DNA of 64,000 nucleotides from Cohnella rhizoplanae (lineage in GTDB: Bacteria; Bacillota; Bacilli; Paenibacillales; Paenibacillaceae): contig NZ_CAOJCN010000001.1 of assembly GCF_948329515.1 (NCBI RefSeq), positions 554,776-618,775 on the forward strand. Reading direction: 5' to 3'. The stretch's first letter is position 1. Each line of letters starts with the position of its first letter. A model generated the notes under the pieces. It did no database searches. It was given only the letters and a program-made list of their open reading frames with translations, and had not been told where the DNA came from. Made by a program: the position numbers and the translations under genes. Shown piece by piece: positions 43,738 through 53,212 of this stretch.

Positions 43738-45321
43738 GTGAACGAAAGATGGGCCCGCTTGAGAGAGAAGCTGACCGGCTTCTGGAATCAATATAGCAAA
43801 AAGCAAAAATGGATCTTAGCTTCGTCCGCGGCATTTCTATTAATCTTCATCATTTTTATTTCTTACTTGCTGACGCGCACCGAATACGAGCTTGCTTTTC
43901 AGGAGCTGGACAGCGGCGACGCAGCCGCCATCATGGAATATCTGAACGGCAGCGGCATTCCCTACAAGCTCGGCGATGGCGGTACGAGCATCTCCGTGCC
44001 GAGCGCTTCCGCAGACAAGGTCAGAGTCGACGTCGGCTCGCAGGGGCTTATGCAGAACGGAAGCATCGGGTTCGAGGAACTGAGCCAATCCTCCTCGACG
44101 ATCGGCACGACGGACCAGGAATTCAAGGTCAAGTACCGCAATGCGTTGAACGGGGAAGTACAGCAGCTGCTGCAAGGCATGCAGGGCGTCAAAAAAGCGA
44201 AGGTGCTGATCAATCTTCCCGAGGAATCGGTATTTCTGAACGACTCGGACAGAGAGCTGGCGACGGCTTCCGTACAAATCACGTTCAAGCCGGGTTATCG
44301 GCCTAAGCAAGAAGAGATCGACAGTTACTACAAGCTGGTCAAGACCTCGGTCCCGAATCTTGAATACGACGGCATTACAATCACGAGCACGACAGGGGAT
44401 CTTGCCCCGTCGGCCAAGCTGGGCGGCACGGGCGCCGTAGGCGGATCTGCGCTTGACGAGCAATTCGCGATTCAGAAGCAATACGAGGGCAGCGTGAAGA
44501 CGAACATCCAGCAAATTCTGGCCAAGACGGTCGGAATGGACAACTTCGTCGTCAGCGTCGTGTCTACGCTTAACTTCGATCAGAGATCAACGCAATTGGA
44601 TCTCGTAAAGCCGCTCGAAAACAATGACAATAGAGGCTTGGTTATCAGCGAGCAAACCGAGAGCGAGTCGACGACGGGCGGCACGGGCACGGCAGGCGGG
44701 GTAGCCGGTACGGGCTCGACGGACGTGCCAAACTATCCGTCCGGCGGCACGAGCGGCAATGCGAGCTCGGAGAGTTCGAGTACGACGACGAATTATGAAG
44801 CGAATCGGGAAAAAACGAATATCGCGTACGCGCCTTATCAAGTTAAAGATCTCGCGATCAGCGTAGCGGTCGACTCGACGGTCATGACGCCTGAGAAGCA
44901 AACGCAGCTCGAGCAAATGCTGCGGAACAACGTAAGGATTCTCCTGGCGGATTCGGGACAGACGCTTACGGACGCGGATCTGACGAATCGCGTTTCGGTC
45001 GTGTCCCAGGAATTCTCCGACGAATCGGCTGGAAGCGAAGGCGTATCGGCTTCGTCCCTGTGGTTGGCCGGAATCGGCGTGGCCGCACTGGCGCTGCTCG
45101 GCGGCGCGGGATACATGGTCTACCGTCGACGCAAGAACGCGAGGGAAGCCGAGGCTGCGGCCGCGCAAGAGCTGCTGGAAGCGCCGCGCTCGGAGCTGCC
45201 GACGATCGACATCGAGAGCGTCACGAACGAGAGCCAGGTGCGCAAGCAGCTCGAAGGGCTCGCCAAGCGCAAGCCGGACGAATTCGTCAATCTCTTGCGC
45301 ACGTGGCTGGTGGATGAATAG
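43738..45321 (+). CDS. fliF: Flagellar MS-ring protein FliF
   Basis: Builds the membrane/supramembrane ring that houses the export gate. The 527-residue protein has two membrane segments (about 25-45 and 440-462), the YscJ-like ring-building domains between (ELDSGDAAAIMEYLNGSGIPYKL), a Ser/Gly/Thr-rich insert (about 315-360), and a cytosolic tail that binds FliG. The GTG start has GAGGTG upstream. fliG starts 11 bp after the stop. Confidence 0.97.
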   Translation: MNERWARLREKLTGFWNQYSKKQKWILASSAAFLLIFIIFISYLLTRTEYELAFQELDSGDAAAIMEYLNGSGIPYKLGDGGTSISVPSASADKVRVDVGSQGLMQNGSIGFEELSQSSSTIGTTDQEFKVKYRNALNGEVQQLLQGMQGVKKAKVLINLPEESVFLNDSDRELATASVQITFKPGYRPKQEEIDSYYKLVKTSVPNLEYDGITITSTTGDLAPSAKLGGTGAVGGSALDEQFAIQKQYEGSVKTNIQQILAKTVGMDNFVVSVVSTLNFDQRSTQLDLVKPLENNDNRGLVISEQTESESTTGGTGTAGGVAGTGSTDVPNYPSGGTSGNASSESSSTTTNYEANREKTNIAYAPYQVKDLAISVAVDSTVMTPEKQTQLEQMLRNNVRILLADSGQTLTDADLTNRVSVVSQEFSDESAGSEGVSASSLWLAGIGVAALALLGGAGYMVYRRRKNAREAEAAAAQELLEAPRSELPTIDIESVTNESQVRKQLEGLAKRKPDEFVNLLRTWLVDE

Positions 45322-45332
45322 AGGTGGCATAC

Positions 45333-46349
45333 ATGGCTAAAGGAACTCAAATGCAGCTAAGCGGCCGGCAGAAAGCGGCGATCCTGCTCATCACGCTGGG
45401 ACCGGAAGTGTCCGCTCAAGTGTTCAAACATCTGCGCGAAGAAGAGATCGAGCAGCTAACGCTTGAGATTGCCAACGTACGCAAGGTCGATCATAACGAA
45501 AAAGAATCGATACTGAGCGAGTTTCATCAAATCTGCGTAGCGCAGGAGTATCTGACGCAGGGCGGCATTACGTACGCCAAGGAAATTCTGGAGAAGGCGC
45601 TCGGATCGCAAAAAGCGAACGACATCTTGAACCGGTTGACCGCAACGCTCCAGGTAAGGCCGTTCGACTTCGCCCGCAAGGCGGAGCCGACGCAGATTTT
45701 GAACTTTATCCAGAACGAAAACTCGCAAACGATCGCGCTCGTGCTCTCCTACCTGCAGCCGGAGCAATCCTCGGCGGTGCTGTCCTCGCTGCCGACGGAG
45801 AAACAAGCCGACGTGGCGAGAAGAATCGCGCTCATGGACAGCACCTCCCCGGACGTCATCGCGCAGGTGGAACGGGTACTCGAGCAAAAGCTGTCTTCCA
45901 CGGTGACGCAGGACTATACGAACGCGGGCGGTATCGAAGCGATCGTGCAGATCCTGAACGGCGTAGACCGGGGCACGGAGCGGACCATTCTCGATTCGCT
46001 CGAGATTCAGGATCCGGAGCTTGCCGAAGAGATCAAAAAGCGCATGTTCGTATTCGAGGACATCGTCAATCTCGACAATCGTTCGATCCAGCGGATCATT
46101 CGCGACGTCGAGAGCGCGGATCTGCAGCTCGCCCTCAAAGTGGCCAGCGAGGAAGTGCGCGACGCGATCTTCCGCAACATGTCCAAGCGGATGGCGGAGA
46201 CGTTCCGGGAGGAAATGGAGTACATGGGGCCGGTCCGGCTGCGCGACGTCGAAGAGGCGCAGACGCGCATCGTAGCGACGATCCGCAGACTGGAGGAGTC
46301 CGGCGAGATCATCATCGCTCGCGGCGGAGGAGACGATATTATTGTCTAA
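45333..46349 (+). CDS. fliG: Flagellar motor switch protein FliG
   Basis: Torque-generating rotor protein (338 aa) linking FliF to FliM. N domain (LSGRQKAAILLITLGPEVSA), middle domain (YLQPEQSSAVLSSLPTEKQ) and C-terminal torque helix with charged residues (SEEVRDAIFRNMSKRMAE). ATG 45333 follows AGAGGTGG by about 5 nt; an in-frame GTG at 45324 lies inside that site. It overlaps fliH by 8 bp. Confidence 0.97.
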   Translation: MAKGTQMQLSGRQKAAILLITLGPEVSAQVFKHLREEEIEQLTLEIANVRKVDHNEKESILSEFHQICVAQEYLTQGGITYAKEILEKALGSQKANDILNRLTATLQVRPFDFARKAEPTQILNFIQNENSQTIALVLSYLQPEQSSAVLSSLPTEKQADVARRIALMDSTSPDVIAQVERVLEQKLSSTVTQDYTNAGGIEAIVQILNGVDRGTERTILDSLEIQDPELAEEIKKRMFVFEDIVNLDNRSIQRIIRDVESADLQLALKVASEEVRDAIFRNMSKRMAETFREEMEYMGPVRLRDVEEAQTRIVATIRRLEESGEIIIARGGGDDIIV

Positions 46350-47175
46350 TCTGATCAAGTCCTCGCACGTCATATCCGTAGACGAGCTCAAGCGCCTGGA
46401 GCAAATTCGCTTTGTCGCGCAGCAATCCAAGATCGGCGGCGAAGACGCGAACGGAAGCGGCGAGCCCGATGCCGAGACGCTTGAGTTAAAGGACCGGATA
46501 CTGGCCGATGCCGAGGAGACGGCGCGTCATATCCTCCAGGATGCGGCTGAGCAAGCCAGGCAGGTCCAAGCGGATGCCGAGTCGGATGCGGCCGCGTGGT
46601 GGGACGCCCGAAGGGCGGAGGATGCCGCGTTCATCGAAGAAGAGAAGCGCAGGGGGTACGAGGAAGGGTTCGCGAGCGGGACCGAGCAGGCGGAGCACCA
46701 GGCCCAGGCTAGGCTGGAGCAGATGCTGGCGGAAGCCGAGCGGATCGTAACGCAAGCCTACGAAGCCAAAGCGCGGATTATTGCGGAAGCCGAAAGATTC
46801 GTCGTCGAACTGAGCTGCAGCATCGCCGGCAAAATCGTGCGCGGTACGCTAGAAGGCGCGTCCGAAATGGCGATCGATATGATGAAGCAGGCGCTTGCCA
46901 GACGCAAAGAGCGGGGAACCATCACGCTGTGCGTCGCGCCGGAGCAGTTCGAATTCGTGGAGGCCGCGAAGGACGAGCTCGCGCTCGCCGTCGACTCGCA
47001 GGCGGAGCTGCAGATCGTCCCGGACCCGACCGTCCGCGGCGGCGGCTGCGTCATCCGGTCCGCTTATGGCAGCATCGACGCGCGCGTCGATACGCAGCTG
47101 GAGTCGATAAGGGACGAGCTGCTGCAGATCGCGGCGCATACCGAGAGCGAAGGGATGGATGCGGGTGGGGCTTGA
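46342..47175 (+). CDS. fliH: Flagellar export regulator FliH
   Basis: Stator-like subunit that binds and restrains the FliI ATPase. The 277-residue protein has a long Ala/Glu/Arg-rich coiled coil (about 50-150) and a C-terminal domain like the delta subunit of F/V ATPases (SIAGKIVRGTLEG...VRGGCVIRSAYGSIDARVDTQLE). The TTG start at 46342 has CGGAGGAGA upstream and overlaps fliG. Confidence 0.9.
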   Translation: MSNLIKSSHVISVDELKRLEQIRFVAQQSKIGGEDANGSGEPDAETLELKDRILADAEETARHILQDAAEQARQVQADAESDAAAWWDARRAEDAAFIEEEKRRGYEEGFASGTEQAEHQAQARLEQMLAEAERIVTQAYEAKARIIAEAERFVVELSCSIAGKIVRGTLEGASEMAIDMMKQALARRKERGTITLCVAPEQFEFVEAAKDELALAVDSQAELQIVPDPTVRGGGCVIRSAYGSIDARVDTQLESIRDELLQIAAHTESEGMDAGGA

Positions 47176-48481
47176 CCTCGGGAAGTACACCGAAGCGTTA
47201 AAGCATATCGATCCCGTCCGCGTCAACGGCAAGGTGGCGCAGATCATCGGCCTCACCGTGGAGTCCGAAGGACCGGACGCGGCGATCGGCGAAGTATGCC
47301 TGATCTATCCGGTCAGGGGCGGCTCGCCGATCCAAGCGGAGGTCGTGGGCTTCCGGGACAACCGTGTTCTTCTGATGCCGCTTGGCGAGCTGCAGGCGAT
47401 CGGCCCGGGTTGCGACGTCGTCTCTACGGGGCGGCCGCTCACCGTGCAGGTCGGCTCGGAGCTGCTGGGTCAGGTGCTCGACGGACTCGGACAGCCGCTC
47501 GACGGCGGCAGACTGCCGGTGCGTATGCCCCGTTATTCGACGCAGAGCATACCGAGCAATCCGCTCAAGCGTCCGCGCGTCACGGATCCGCTGGGGACGG
47601 GCGTCCGCTGTATCGACGGCCTGCTGACCGTCGGTCAAGGACAACGGATGGGTATTTTCGCCGGCTCGGGCGTCGGCAAGAGCACGCTGCTCGGCATGAT
47701 CGCGCGGAATACGTCGGCGGACGTTAATGTCATCGCCCTCATCGGAGAACGGGGCCGAGAGGTGCTGGAGTTCATCGAGCGGGATCTCGGGCCGGAAGGG
47801 CTCGAGAGATCCGTCGTGATCGTGGCGACGTCCGACCAGCCGGCCCTGATCCGGATCAAAGGCGCGCTCATCGCTACGTCGATCGCGGAGTATTTCCGGG
47901 ATCGCGGCATGAACGTCATGCTCATGATGGATTCGGTCACGCGATACGCGATGGCGCTTCGGGAAGTCGGTCTCGCCATCGGGGAACCGCCCGCCACGCG
48001 CGGATATACGCCTTCGGTGTTCGCGGCGCTGCCGAAGCTGCTGGAACGGGCGGGCACCGGGCCCACGGGATCGATAACCGCGTTCTACACCGTCCTCGTC
48101 GACGGTGACGATATGAACGAGCCGATCGCGGACGCGGTTCGCGGCATTCTGGACGGGCATATCGTGCTGAGCAGACATTTGGCCCACAAAGGGCATTTTC
48201 CCGCGATCGATGTGCTCGCGAGCATCAGCCGCGTCATGAAGGACATCGTCGCAGGCGAGCAGCAGGATGCCGCAGAGCAGCTCAAGCGGCTGCTGTCCGT
48301 CTACCGGGACTCCGAGGACCTGATCAACATCGGCGCTTACCAACGGGGGACGAATCCCCAGATCGACAAGGCGATTCAGTCCATCGATATCATCAACGAA
48401 TACTGCAGGCAGCGCACGACGGAAAAAGTGACGCTTCAGCAGGCGCAGGAACGGTTGGTCATTGACTTCTACAAGAGATGA
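47159..48481 (+). CDS. fliI: Flagellum-specific ATPase FliI
   Basis: Export ATPase related to the F1 beta subunit (440 aa). Walker A GSGVGKST (about 169-176), Walker B VMLMMDSVTRYA, and the type III signature GYTPSVFAALPKLLERAG. ATG 47159 overlaps the fliH end by 17 bp with GAAGGG 4 nt away; GTG 47165 has better spacing and is an alternative. Confidence 0.96.
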   Translation: MRVGLDLGKYTEALKHIDPVRVNGKVAQIIGLTVESEGPDAAIGEVCLIYPVRGGSPIQAEVVGFRDNRVLLMPLGELQAIGPGCDVVSTGRPLTVQVGSELLGQVLDGLGQPLDGGRLPVRMPRYSTQSIPSNPLKRPRVTDPLGTGVRCIDGLLTVGQGQRMGIFAGSGVGKSTLLGMIARNTSADVNVIALIGERGREVLEFIERDLGPEGLERSVVIVATSDQPALIRIKGALIATSIAEYFRDRGMNVMLMMDSVTRYAMALREVGLAIGEPPATRGYTPSVFAALPKLLERAGTGPTGSITAFYTVLVDGDDMNEPIADAVRGILDGHIVLSRHLAHKGHFPAIDVLASISRVMKDIVAGEQQDAAEQLKRLLSVYRDSEDLINIGAYQRGTNPQIDKAIQSIDIINEYCRQRTTEKVTLQQAQERLVIDFYKR

Positions 48482-48493
48482 GGCTGATTCTGC

Positions 48494-48934
48494 TTGCGAT
48501 TCCGATATCCATTGCAGAAGATCGTAGATCTTAAAGGAAGCGAAAAGTCGATGGCGGAATGGGAATACGCCGCATCGCTCGGACGGCTTCGCAGCGAGGA
48601 AGAACAGCTCGATCAGCTGAGCCAGGAGAGAGGCGAGTACGAACGCGAGCTGGCGGAGCGCGCGGTCAAGCCGACTGCGCTGGCCGAGCTCCACTTGCTT
48701 CAGGACTATATCTCTTTTTTGGACGACAGGATCAGACAACAAAGACAAGGCGTGCGCGCGGCCGAAGAGCATGTCCAGCAGCGTCAGGTTTTTCTCACCG
48801 ACAAGATGGTGGACGAGAAGGTATGGCAGAACGCACGCTCCAAATCGCTGCAAAAGTACCGTCAGGAGACGCTCATCCGCGAGCAGAACGAACTGGATGA
48901 AATCGCGCTGCGGAGATCGTCCGCCAGAAGGTAA
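48494..48934 (+). CDS. fliJ: Flagellar export chaperone FliJ
   Basis: Coiled-coil protein (146 aa), analogous to the gamma stalk of F1, linking FliI to the export gate FlhA. The N-terminus FRYPLQKIVDLKGSEKSMAEWEY is split by helical heptads; the whole chain is predicted alpha-helical and charged. The TTG start lies 12 bp after fliI; the ribosome site is weak (ATGAGG). Confidence 0.9.
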   Translation: MRFRYPLQKIVDLKGSEKSMAEWEYAASLGRLRSEEEQLDQLSQERGEYERELAERAVKPTALAELHLLQDYISFLDDRIRQQRQGVRAAEEHVQQRQVFLTDKMVDEKVWQNARSKSLQKYRQETLIREQNELDEIALRRSSARR

Positions 48935-48966
48935 CTGAGTCAGCTTGGTGAATGGAGGGGAAGGCC

Positions 48967-49875
48967 GTGGCGGATGCCAGCGCGGAAAAAAACGGCTATT
49001 CCGGATTTGAACGATTCCTGTTTTTTATAACGCCGGTCGTATTCACGGCGATCCTGCTGATCGCCCTGATGATCATATTCAATCCCGCTTGGCGCGAAAA
49101 GGCGCAGACGATCGGAAATCAGATCCCGCTGATCGATTCTCTCGTGCCGGACGTGAAGTCCACCGTGGATCCGGCGCAGCAGGCCGAGGTCGCATCGGTT
49201 AGCGAAGCGAGAGGGAAGCTTGCCGAGCTTCAGTCCTTGCTGGCCCAGCGGGACGCGGCGCTGAAGGCGGCGGACGCGAAGAGCGTGACGCAGCAGAATA
49301 CGATCGCGGAGCTGCAGGAGAAGATCGCCGCGCTCGATAAGCAGGCGAGCGATCATGAGATCAATCAGGAAGCCTATCAGGCTAAGATTCGTTCTCTGGC
49401 TGATATGTACGGCAAGATGACGCCCGGCAAGGCGGCTCCGATCATGGAGAGCCTGACTGCCGAGGAAGCCGCGCTCGTGATGGGCGCGATGAACGACACT
49501 TCGAGAGGCAGGATCCTCGAGAAGATGACGCCGGCCGTGGCGGCGGAAATTACGATGCGGCTGAAGGATTCGGACGGCGTGACCAACCAGCAGATCGCGG
49601 CGCTGCAGGCAAGGATCAAGGAACTCGAGCGTCAAACGAAAACCGCTTCGAGCTCGCTCGACAGCACGGCGCTGGCCAGCACCTTTTCTTCGATGGACGC
49701 AGCCAGCGCGGCGGATCTGCTGCTGCAGATGGCGTCGACGGAACAGACGAAAACGCTGCGCATCCTGAGCGCGATGGATAACGATGCCAGATCCGGCGTC
49801 CTCGCCGCCATGTCTCAGAAGGACGGGGAAAAGGCGGCGAAGCTGGTAAGCAAGCTCGTACCGGCGAACCCTTAA
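48967..49875 (+). CDS. MotE-type flagellar protein (YlxF), MgtE-N-like
   Basis: Membrane-anchored protein of 302 aa: one membrane segment (about 20-43), a coiled coil (about 80-140), then two MgtE-N/FliG-like helical modules (YGKMTPGKAAPIMESL, FSSMDAASAADLLLQMA). B. subtilis ylxF occupies the same place; homologues called MotE chaperone MotC/stator proteins in proteobacteria. GTG 48967 is preferred because GGAGGGG (48954-48960) is 6 nt upstream; ATG 48952 would place that site inside the gene. Confidence 0.85.
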   Translation: MADASAEKNGYSGFERFLFFITPVVFTAILLIALMIIFNPAWREKAQTIGNQIPLIDSLVPDVKSTVDPAQQAEVASVSEARGKLAELQSLLAQRDAALKAADAKSVTQQNTIAELQEKIAALDKQASDHEINQEAYQAKIRSLADMYGKMTPGKAAPIMESLTAEEAALVMGAMNDTSRGRILEKMTPAVAAEITMRLKDSDGVTNQQIAALQARIKELERQTKTASSSLDSTALASTFSSMDAASAADLLLQMASTEQTKTLRILSAMDNDARSGVLAAMSQKDGEKAAKLVSKLVPANP

Positions 49876-49920
49876 GTTCTGTCAACCTGTAACACCACAC
49901 TTGGAAAGGAGGTGAAAAAG

Positions 49921-51327
49921 ATGAACATTCAATCGACGAACGCAGCTTCCGGGACGAACGGGGGCGGCGCAGCAGCTGCAAAAGCATCCGCCGCAAGCGG
50001 AATTTTCCAAGGCGTGCTGGTGCAAAAGATCGATGCCGCCGGCCAAACCGAAGGAACGGGATTTGCCGCTGCTAACCCGATGGCCGGATTGCTGGGCTTG
50101 CTGACCGCCGCGATAGGCGTCTCGCCCGATGAATCCCAGACAGAAGGGGAGACGGGAAGCGGCGAGCAGCTAGCGCAGCTGCTGGACGGCCTGGAAGCAC
50201 AGTTGTCTCAACTGCAGCAGGATACGGAAGTATCGGATTCGCTGATGAATCAGATGGCCGAGCTGCTGGCAAGCTTACAGACGCTGCTTCAGCGGAATAT
50301 GTTGCAGGCTCCCGCTTCTGAAGAACAGACGAATGCCAATCAACTTCAAGGCGAGATTCCTAACGGAGTGGCGACGACTGGTCAGTCGCAAGCGCCGGCC
50401 GTGTTGCCCGCTTTGCAAGAGGTCGTCAAGGAACTGCGGACGCTGCTGCAAAACGGGAAGTTGTCTACGGCAGAGATCGCCGCAGCGGGTGCGGGCATCA
50501 AAAGCTTCGCGCAGGCGGAGGAACAAATACCTGCCGCTAACGCGACAGATCGCAACAAGGCCGTTCGATCTCATCCGATCTTTGCTAACCGAGAAGCTCC
50601 TAACGGTACGCATGCCACCGAAGCTGCAGGAACGGCGGAAGTCAAAAAAGCATATCCGGTATTCAAGGAACCGGTCGTTTACTGGAACCTGAACGCCAAT
50701 GCCGTTTCCGAAGAAGCCTCGCCGGGAGCCGTGTCCGTGTCCGCGGAATCCGTATCCGGCGTGGAAGAACAGCCGTCAAGCCTGAATTGGCAGGCGCTGA
50801 CCGGAGACGTTGCTTCCAAGTCAGACAGCGGGGCAGGCTTGAAGCCTCAAGCGCCCGTGACCGTGCCTGGACATCAGTTCGCTCAGCAAATGGACAAGTT
50901 TCTCGTGAAGCAGTTCACGTTGTCGGGCGGCAACGGTATCTCCGAGGCGAACATCAACTTGCATCCGGAGCATCTGGGCGAAGTGCAGATCCGCCTCACG
51001 ATGCAGCATGGCGTACTGAATGCGCAGTTTGTCACGCACAACGAGGCCGCCAAGGAAATGCTGGAAAACCAGATGGCCCAGCTTAGGGGGACGTTGCAGA
51101 GCCAAGGGATCCAAGTGGATCGCGTAGAAGTGGTTCAGCAGCAGCCGCAGACTTCGGAAAGCTCGGCTTTCCTTTTCCAGGAGCAGCGCAGACAGCAATC
51201 GGGAGGCGGGGAGTCCAATCGACCGACCGGCAGCCCCGAGACGCTGGAGGAATTCGAAGAGGAGCTTGAGCGTTCGGCAACTTTGAGGGATGCCGGATTC
51301 GGAGGCTCGCTGAACGTAACGGCTTAA
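49921..51327 (+). CDS. fliK: Flagellar hook-length control protein FliK
   Basis: Molecular ruler that measures hook length and triggers the FlhB substrate switch. The 468-residue protein has a low-complexity Gln/Ala/Ser N-terminal half and the conserved C-terminal domain (INLHPEHLGEVQIRLTMQHG, AAKEMLENQMAQLRGTLQSQG). ATG 49921 is 8 nt after AGGAGG (49907-49912); GTG 49912 overlaps that site. Compare the FliK-like YlqG at 27603. Confidence 0.93.
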   Translation: MNIQSTNAASGTNGGGAAAAKASAASGIFQGVLVQKIDAAGQTEGTGFAAANPMAGLLGLLTAAIGVSPDESQTEGETGSGEQLAQLLDGLEAQLSQLQQDTEVSDSLMNQMAELLASLQTLLQRNMLQAPASEEQTNANQLQGEIPNGVATTGQSQAPAVLPALQEVVKELRTLLQNGKLSTAEIAAAGAGIKSFAQAEEQIPAANATDRNKAVRSHPIFANREAPNGTHATEAAGTAEVKKAYPVFKEPVVYWNLNANAVSEEASPGAVSVSAESVSGVEEQPSSLNWQALTGDVASKSDSGAGLKPQAPVTVPGHQFAQQMDKFLVKQFTLSGGNGISEANINLHPEHLGEVQIRLTMQHGVLNAQFVTHNEAAKEMLENQMAQLRGTLQSQGIQVDRVEVVQQQPQTSESSAFLFQEQRRQQSGGGESNRPTGSPETLEEFEEELERSATLRDAGFGGSLNVTA

Positions 51328-51354
51328 TCGCGATATGAGGAGGTGACCGGAATT

Positions 51355-51807
51355 ATGGCGGTAGTATCTAAAACGGTATGGTCGAATTACTCGACCTACA
51401 ATAAGACGGCACCTACGGGCGCGGGCGCAGAGCTGGGCAAGGACCAGTTTATGAAAATCTTGCTCACGCAGCTTCAGAATCAGGATCCGATGCAGCCGAT
51501 GCAGGACAAGGACTTTATCGCGCAAATGGCGACGTTCAGTTCGCTCGAACAGACGATGAACATGGCGACCGAGCTTCATGGTCTTAGCCAGTCCGCGGCC
51601 CTCGCATCGAGTCTCATCGGCAAGCATGTCGAATGGCTCGGAACGACGGCGAGCGGCGCTACGGAGACGAAGTCCGGCGTGGTCGAATCTATCAAGATGA
51701 AAAACGGTGACCAATTTGCCGTAATCGGCAAAAACGAAGTGGCGATCGGGGACTTGACGTCCGTGACAACAGCCGCGCAGGAGGGCGAGGCGGAGCCCGG
51801 TGAATGA
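51355..51807 (+). CDS. flgD: Flagellar hook capping protein FlgD
   Basis: Scaffold that caps the growing hook (150 aa). It has only the conserved N-terminal part (LGKDQFMKILLTQLQNQDPMQPMQDKDFIAQMATFSSLEQ), as in other Bacillales, without the Ig-like domains of enterobacterial FlgD. ATG 51355 is 11 nt after GAGGAGG (51337-51343). Its end overlaps the next gene by 8 bp. Confidence 0.94.
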   Translation: MAVVSKTVWSNYSTYNKTAPTGAGAELGKDQFMKILLTQLQNQDPMQPMQDKDFIAQMATFSSLEQTMNMATELHGLSQSAALASSLIGKHVEWLGTTASGATETKSGVVESIKMKNGDQFAVIGKNEVAIGDLTSVTTAAQEGEAEPGE

Positions 51808-52204
51808 TCCGCTCACGGGAATCAACGTCGGATACGCCGGCAGACACGCGACCCCGCTGGCATCTGCAGGGCGTCCGGGCTTGCGCAGCCCTAAGGAAGA
51901 CCATAGGCTGCAGGACGGCAGCTCGTTCAAAACGCTGCTATCGGCCGAGTCGTTAAAGTTCAGTCAACACGCCGAACAACGTCTTGCGCAGCGAGGCATC
52001 AAGCTCGGTCCCGAACAACTCAACGCCATCGCTTCGGCCGTGGATCAGGCATCGGCCAAGGGCGCAAAAGACTCGCTCGTGCTTTATCAGAATATGGCCA
52101 TGATCGTTAACGTTCCCAGCCGCACCGTCATCACGGCAATGGACGACAAGTCGATGCGTCAACATGTGTTTACGAACATCGACAGCGCCGTCGTCGTCAA
52201 CTAA
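51800..52204 (+). CDS. Flagellar operon protein of unknown function (TIGR02530-type)
   Basis: A 134-residue protein found between flgD and flgE in many Firmicutes. The core reads LKFSQHAEQRLAQRGIKLG, IASAVDQASAKGAKDSLVLY and NVPSRTVITAMD. The SxHAxxRxxxR pattern resembles small substrate or anti-sigma-like domains, but no biochemical role is established. The GTG start overlaps flgD. The N-terminal 45 residues are Pro/Gly/Arg-rich and look disordered. Confidence 0.85.
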   Translation: MNDPLTGINVGYAGRHATPLASAGRPGLRSPKEDHRLQDGSSFKTLLSAESLKFSQHAEQRLAQRGIKLGPEQLNAIASAVDQASAKGAKDSLVLYQNMAMIVNVPSRTVITAMDDKSMRQHVFTNIDSAVVVN

Positions 52205-52305
52205 CAGCCAAGCAGAAAACGGCCGGACCTCCCGAGGAGGCCTAAACCGTGGAATGACTGAAGCGGTTTGTCTGCGAAGGAAAAATGAATGGAGAGTGTA
52301 TTCAT

Positions 52306-53130
52306 ATGTTGCGTTCTATGTATTCCGGGGTATCGGGCATGCGAGGCTTCCAGACCAAGCTGGATGTTATCGGCAACAACATCGCTAACGTCAATACGGT
52401 CGGTTTTAAAGCGGGTCGCGTCATGTTCAAGGACATTTTAAGCCAATCGATGTCCGGCGTCACTTCCCCGGTCGAGGGTACGACGGGCGGCGTCAACGCG
52501 AAGCAAATCGGTCTTGGCGTCGCCGTCGCTTCGATCGATAACGTGCATACGGCAGGCAGCGCGATGACGACGAACGTACCGACCGACCTGCGGATCGACG
52601 GCGACGGATTTTTCGCGGTCAAGCCAAGCGGCGATTCGGATGCGACGTATCTGACGCGCGCAGGCAACTTTACGCTTGACGCCAACCGGCAGCTGGTCAA
52701 TGCCGAGGGGATGTTCGTCGTTTCCGCGGACGGCGATGCACCGATTACGCTCGACGAGGGCGTTACGGCATTCTCGATCTCGCAGAGCGGCAGCATCGTG
52801 TCGATCGACCAGGATGGCGTCCAGACGGATACCGGCATTCAGATCGGCGTAGCTAAGGTCGTCAACCCGAGCGGTTTGGAAAAAATCGGCGGCAACCTGT
52901 ACCGGATGACGCCGAATGCGAATGCGGAGGGCGAACTCAATCTGGGCACTGCCCAGGACGCGGAGCGCGGCACCGGATCCATCGTAGCCGGTCAGCTGGA
53001 AATGTCCAACGTCGACTTGACGAACGAATTTACGGAAATGATCGTCGCGCAGCGCGGATTCCAAGCCAACTCGCGCATCATTACGACTTCGGATTCGATC
53101 CTTGAAGAAGTCGTGAACCTGAAGCGTTAA
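52306..53130 (+). CDS. flgE: Flagellar hook protein FlgE (short, FlgG-like)
   Basis: Hook subunit, 274 aa: MLRSMYSGVSGMRGFQTKLDVIGNNIANVNTVGFK at the N-terminus is split as usual into the coiled-core helix, and the C-terminus is VDLTNEFTEMIVAQRGFQANSRIITTSDSILEEVVNLKR. The short length is like B. subtilis FlgE; some pipelines call it FlgG. ATG 52306 has GGAGAG 9 nt upstream; ATG 52285 would add seven odd residues. The 101-bp leader contains small inverted repeats (CCTCC/GGAGG, AAACCG/CGGTTT). Confidence 0.9.
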   Translation: MLRSMYSGVSGMRGFQTKLDVIGNNIANVNTVGFKAGRVMFKDILSQSMSGVTSPVEGTTGGVNAKQIGLGVAVASIDNVHTAGSAMTTNVPTDLRIDGDGFFAVKPSGDSDATYLTRAGNFTLDANRQLVNAEGMFVVSADGDAPITLDEGVTAFSISQSGSIVSIDQDGVQTDTGIQIGVAKVVNPSGLEKIGGNLYRMTPNANAEGELNLGTAQDAERGTGSIVAGQLEMSNVDLTNEFTEMIVAQRGFQANSRIITTSDSILEEVVNLKR

Positions 53131-53174
53131 TATTAGCTAGTCCATCGAATTGAGGTTCGCACGGCAATTTTAGC

Positions 53175-53212
53175 GGGAGGGGGAATCCCTCCCCCATCGC
53201 GGAGGGATTCCC
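53175..53212 (+). promoter_or_regulatory. Competing hairpins that bury the flbD ribosome site
   Basis: GGGAATCCCTCC (53181-53192) and GGAGGGATTCCC (53201-53212) form a perfect 12-bp stem with an 8-nt loop. The right arm contains the flbD Shine-Dalgarno GGAGGG (53201-53206) and ends at the base before the ATG. An alternative hairpin, GGGAGGG (53175-53181) with CCCTCCC (53187-53193), uses the same CCCTCC and would free the ribosome site. The two structures exclude each other. No T-run follows. Confidence 0.8.

Noticed and set aside
47198..48853. 551-codon minus-strand open frame opposite fliI and fliJ
   Set aside because: Spans two real genes in antisense with no start signal or domain; typical GC-rich shadow.
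52164..52388. Small open frame across the flgE leader
   Set aside because: Crosses from the upstream gene into flgE out of frame, with no ribosome site or domain.
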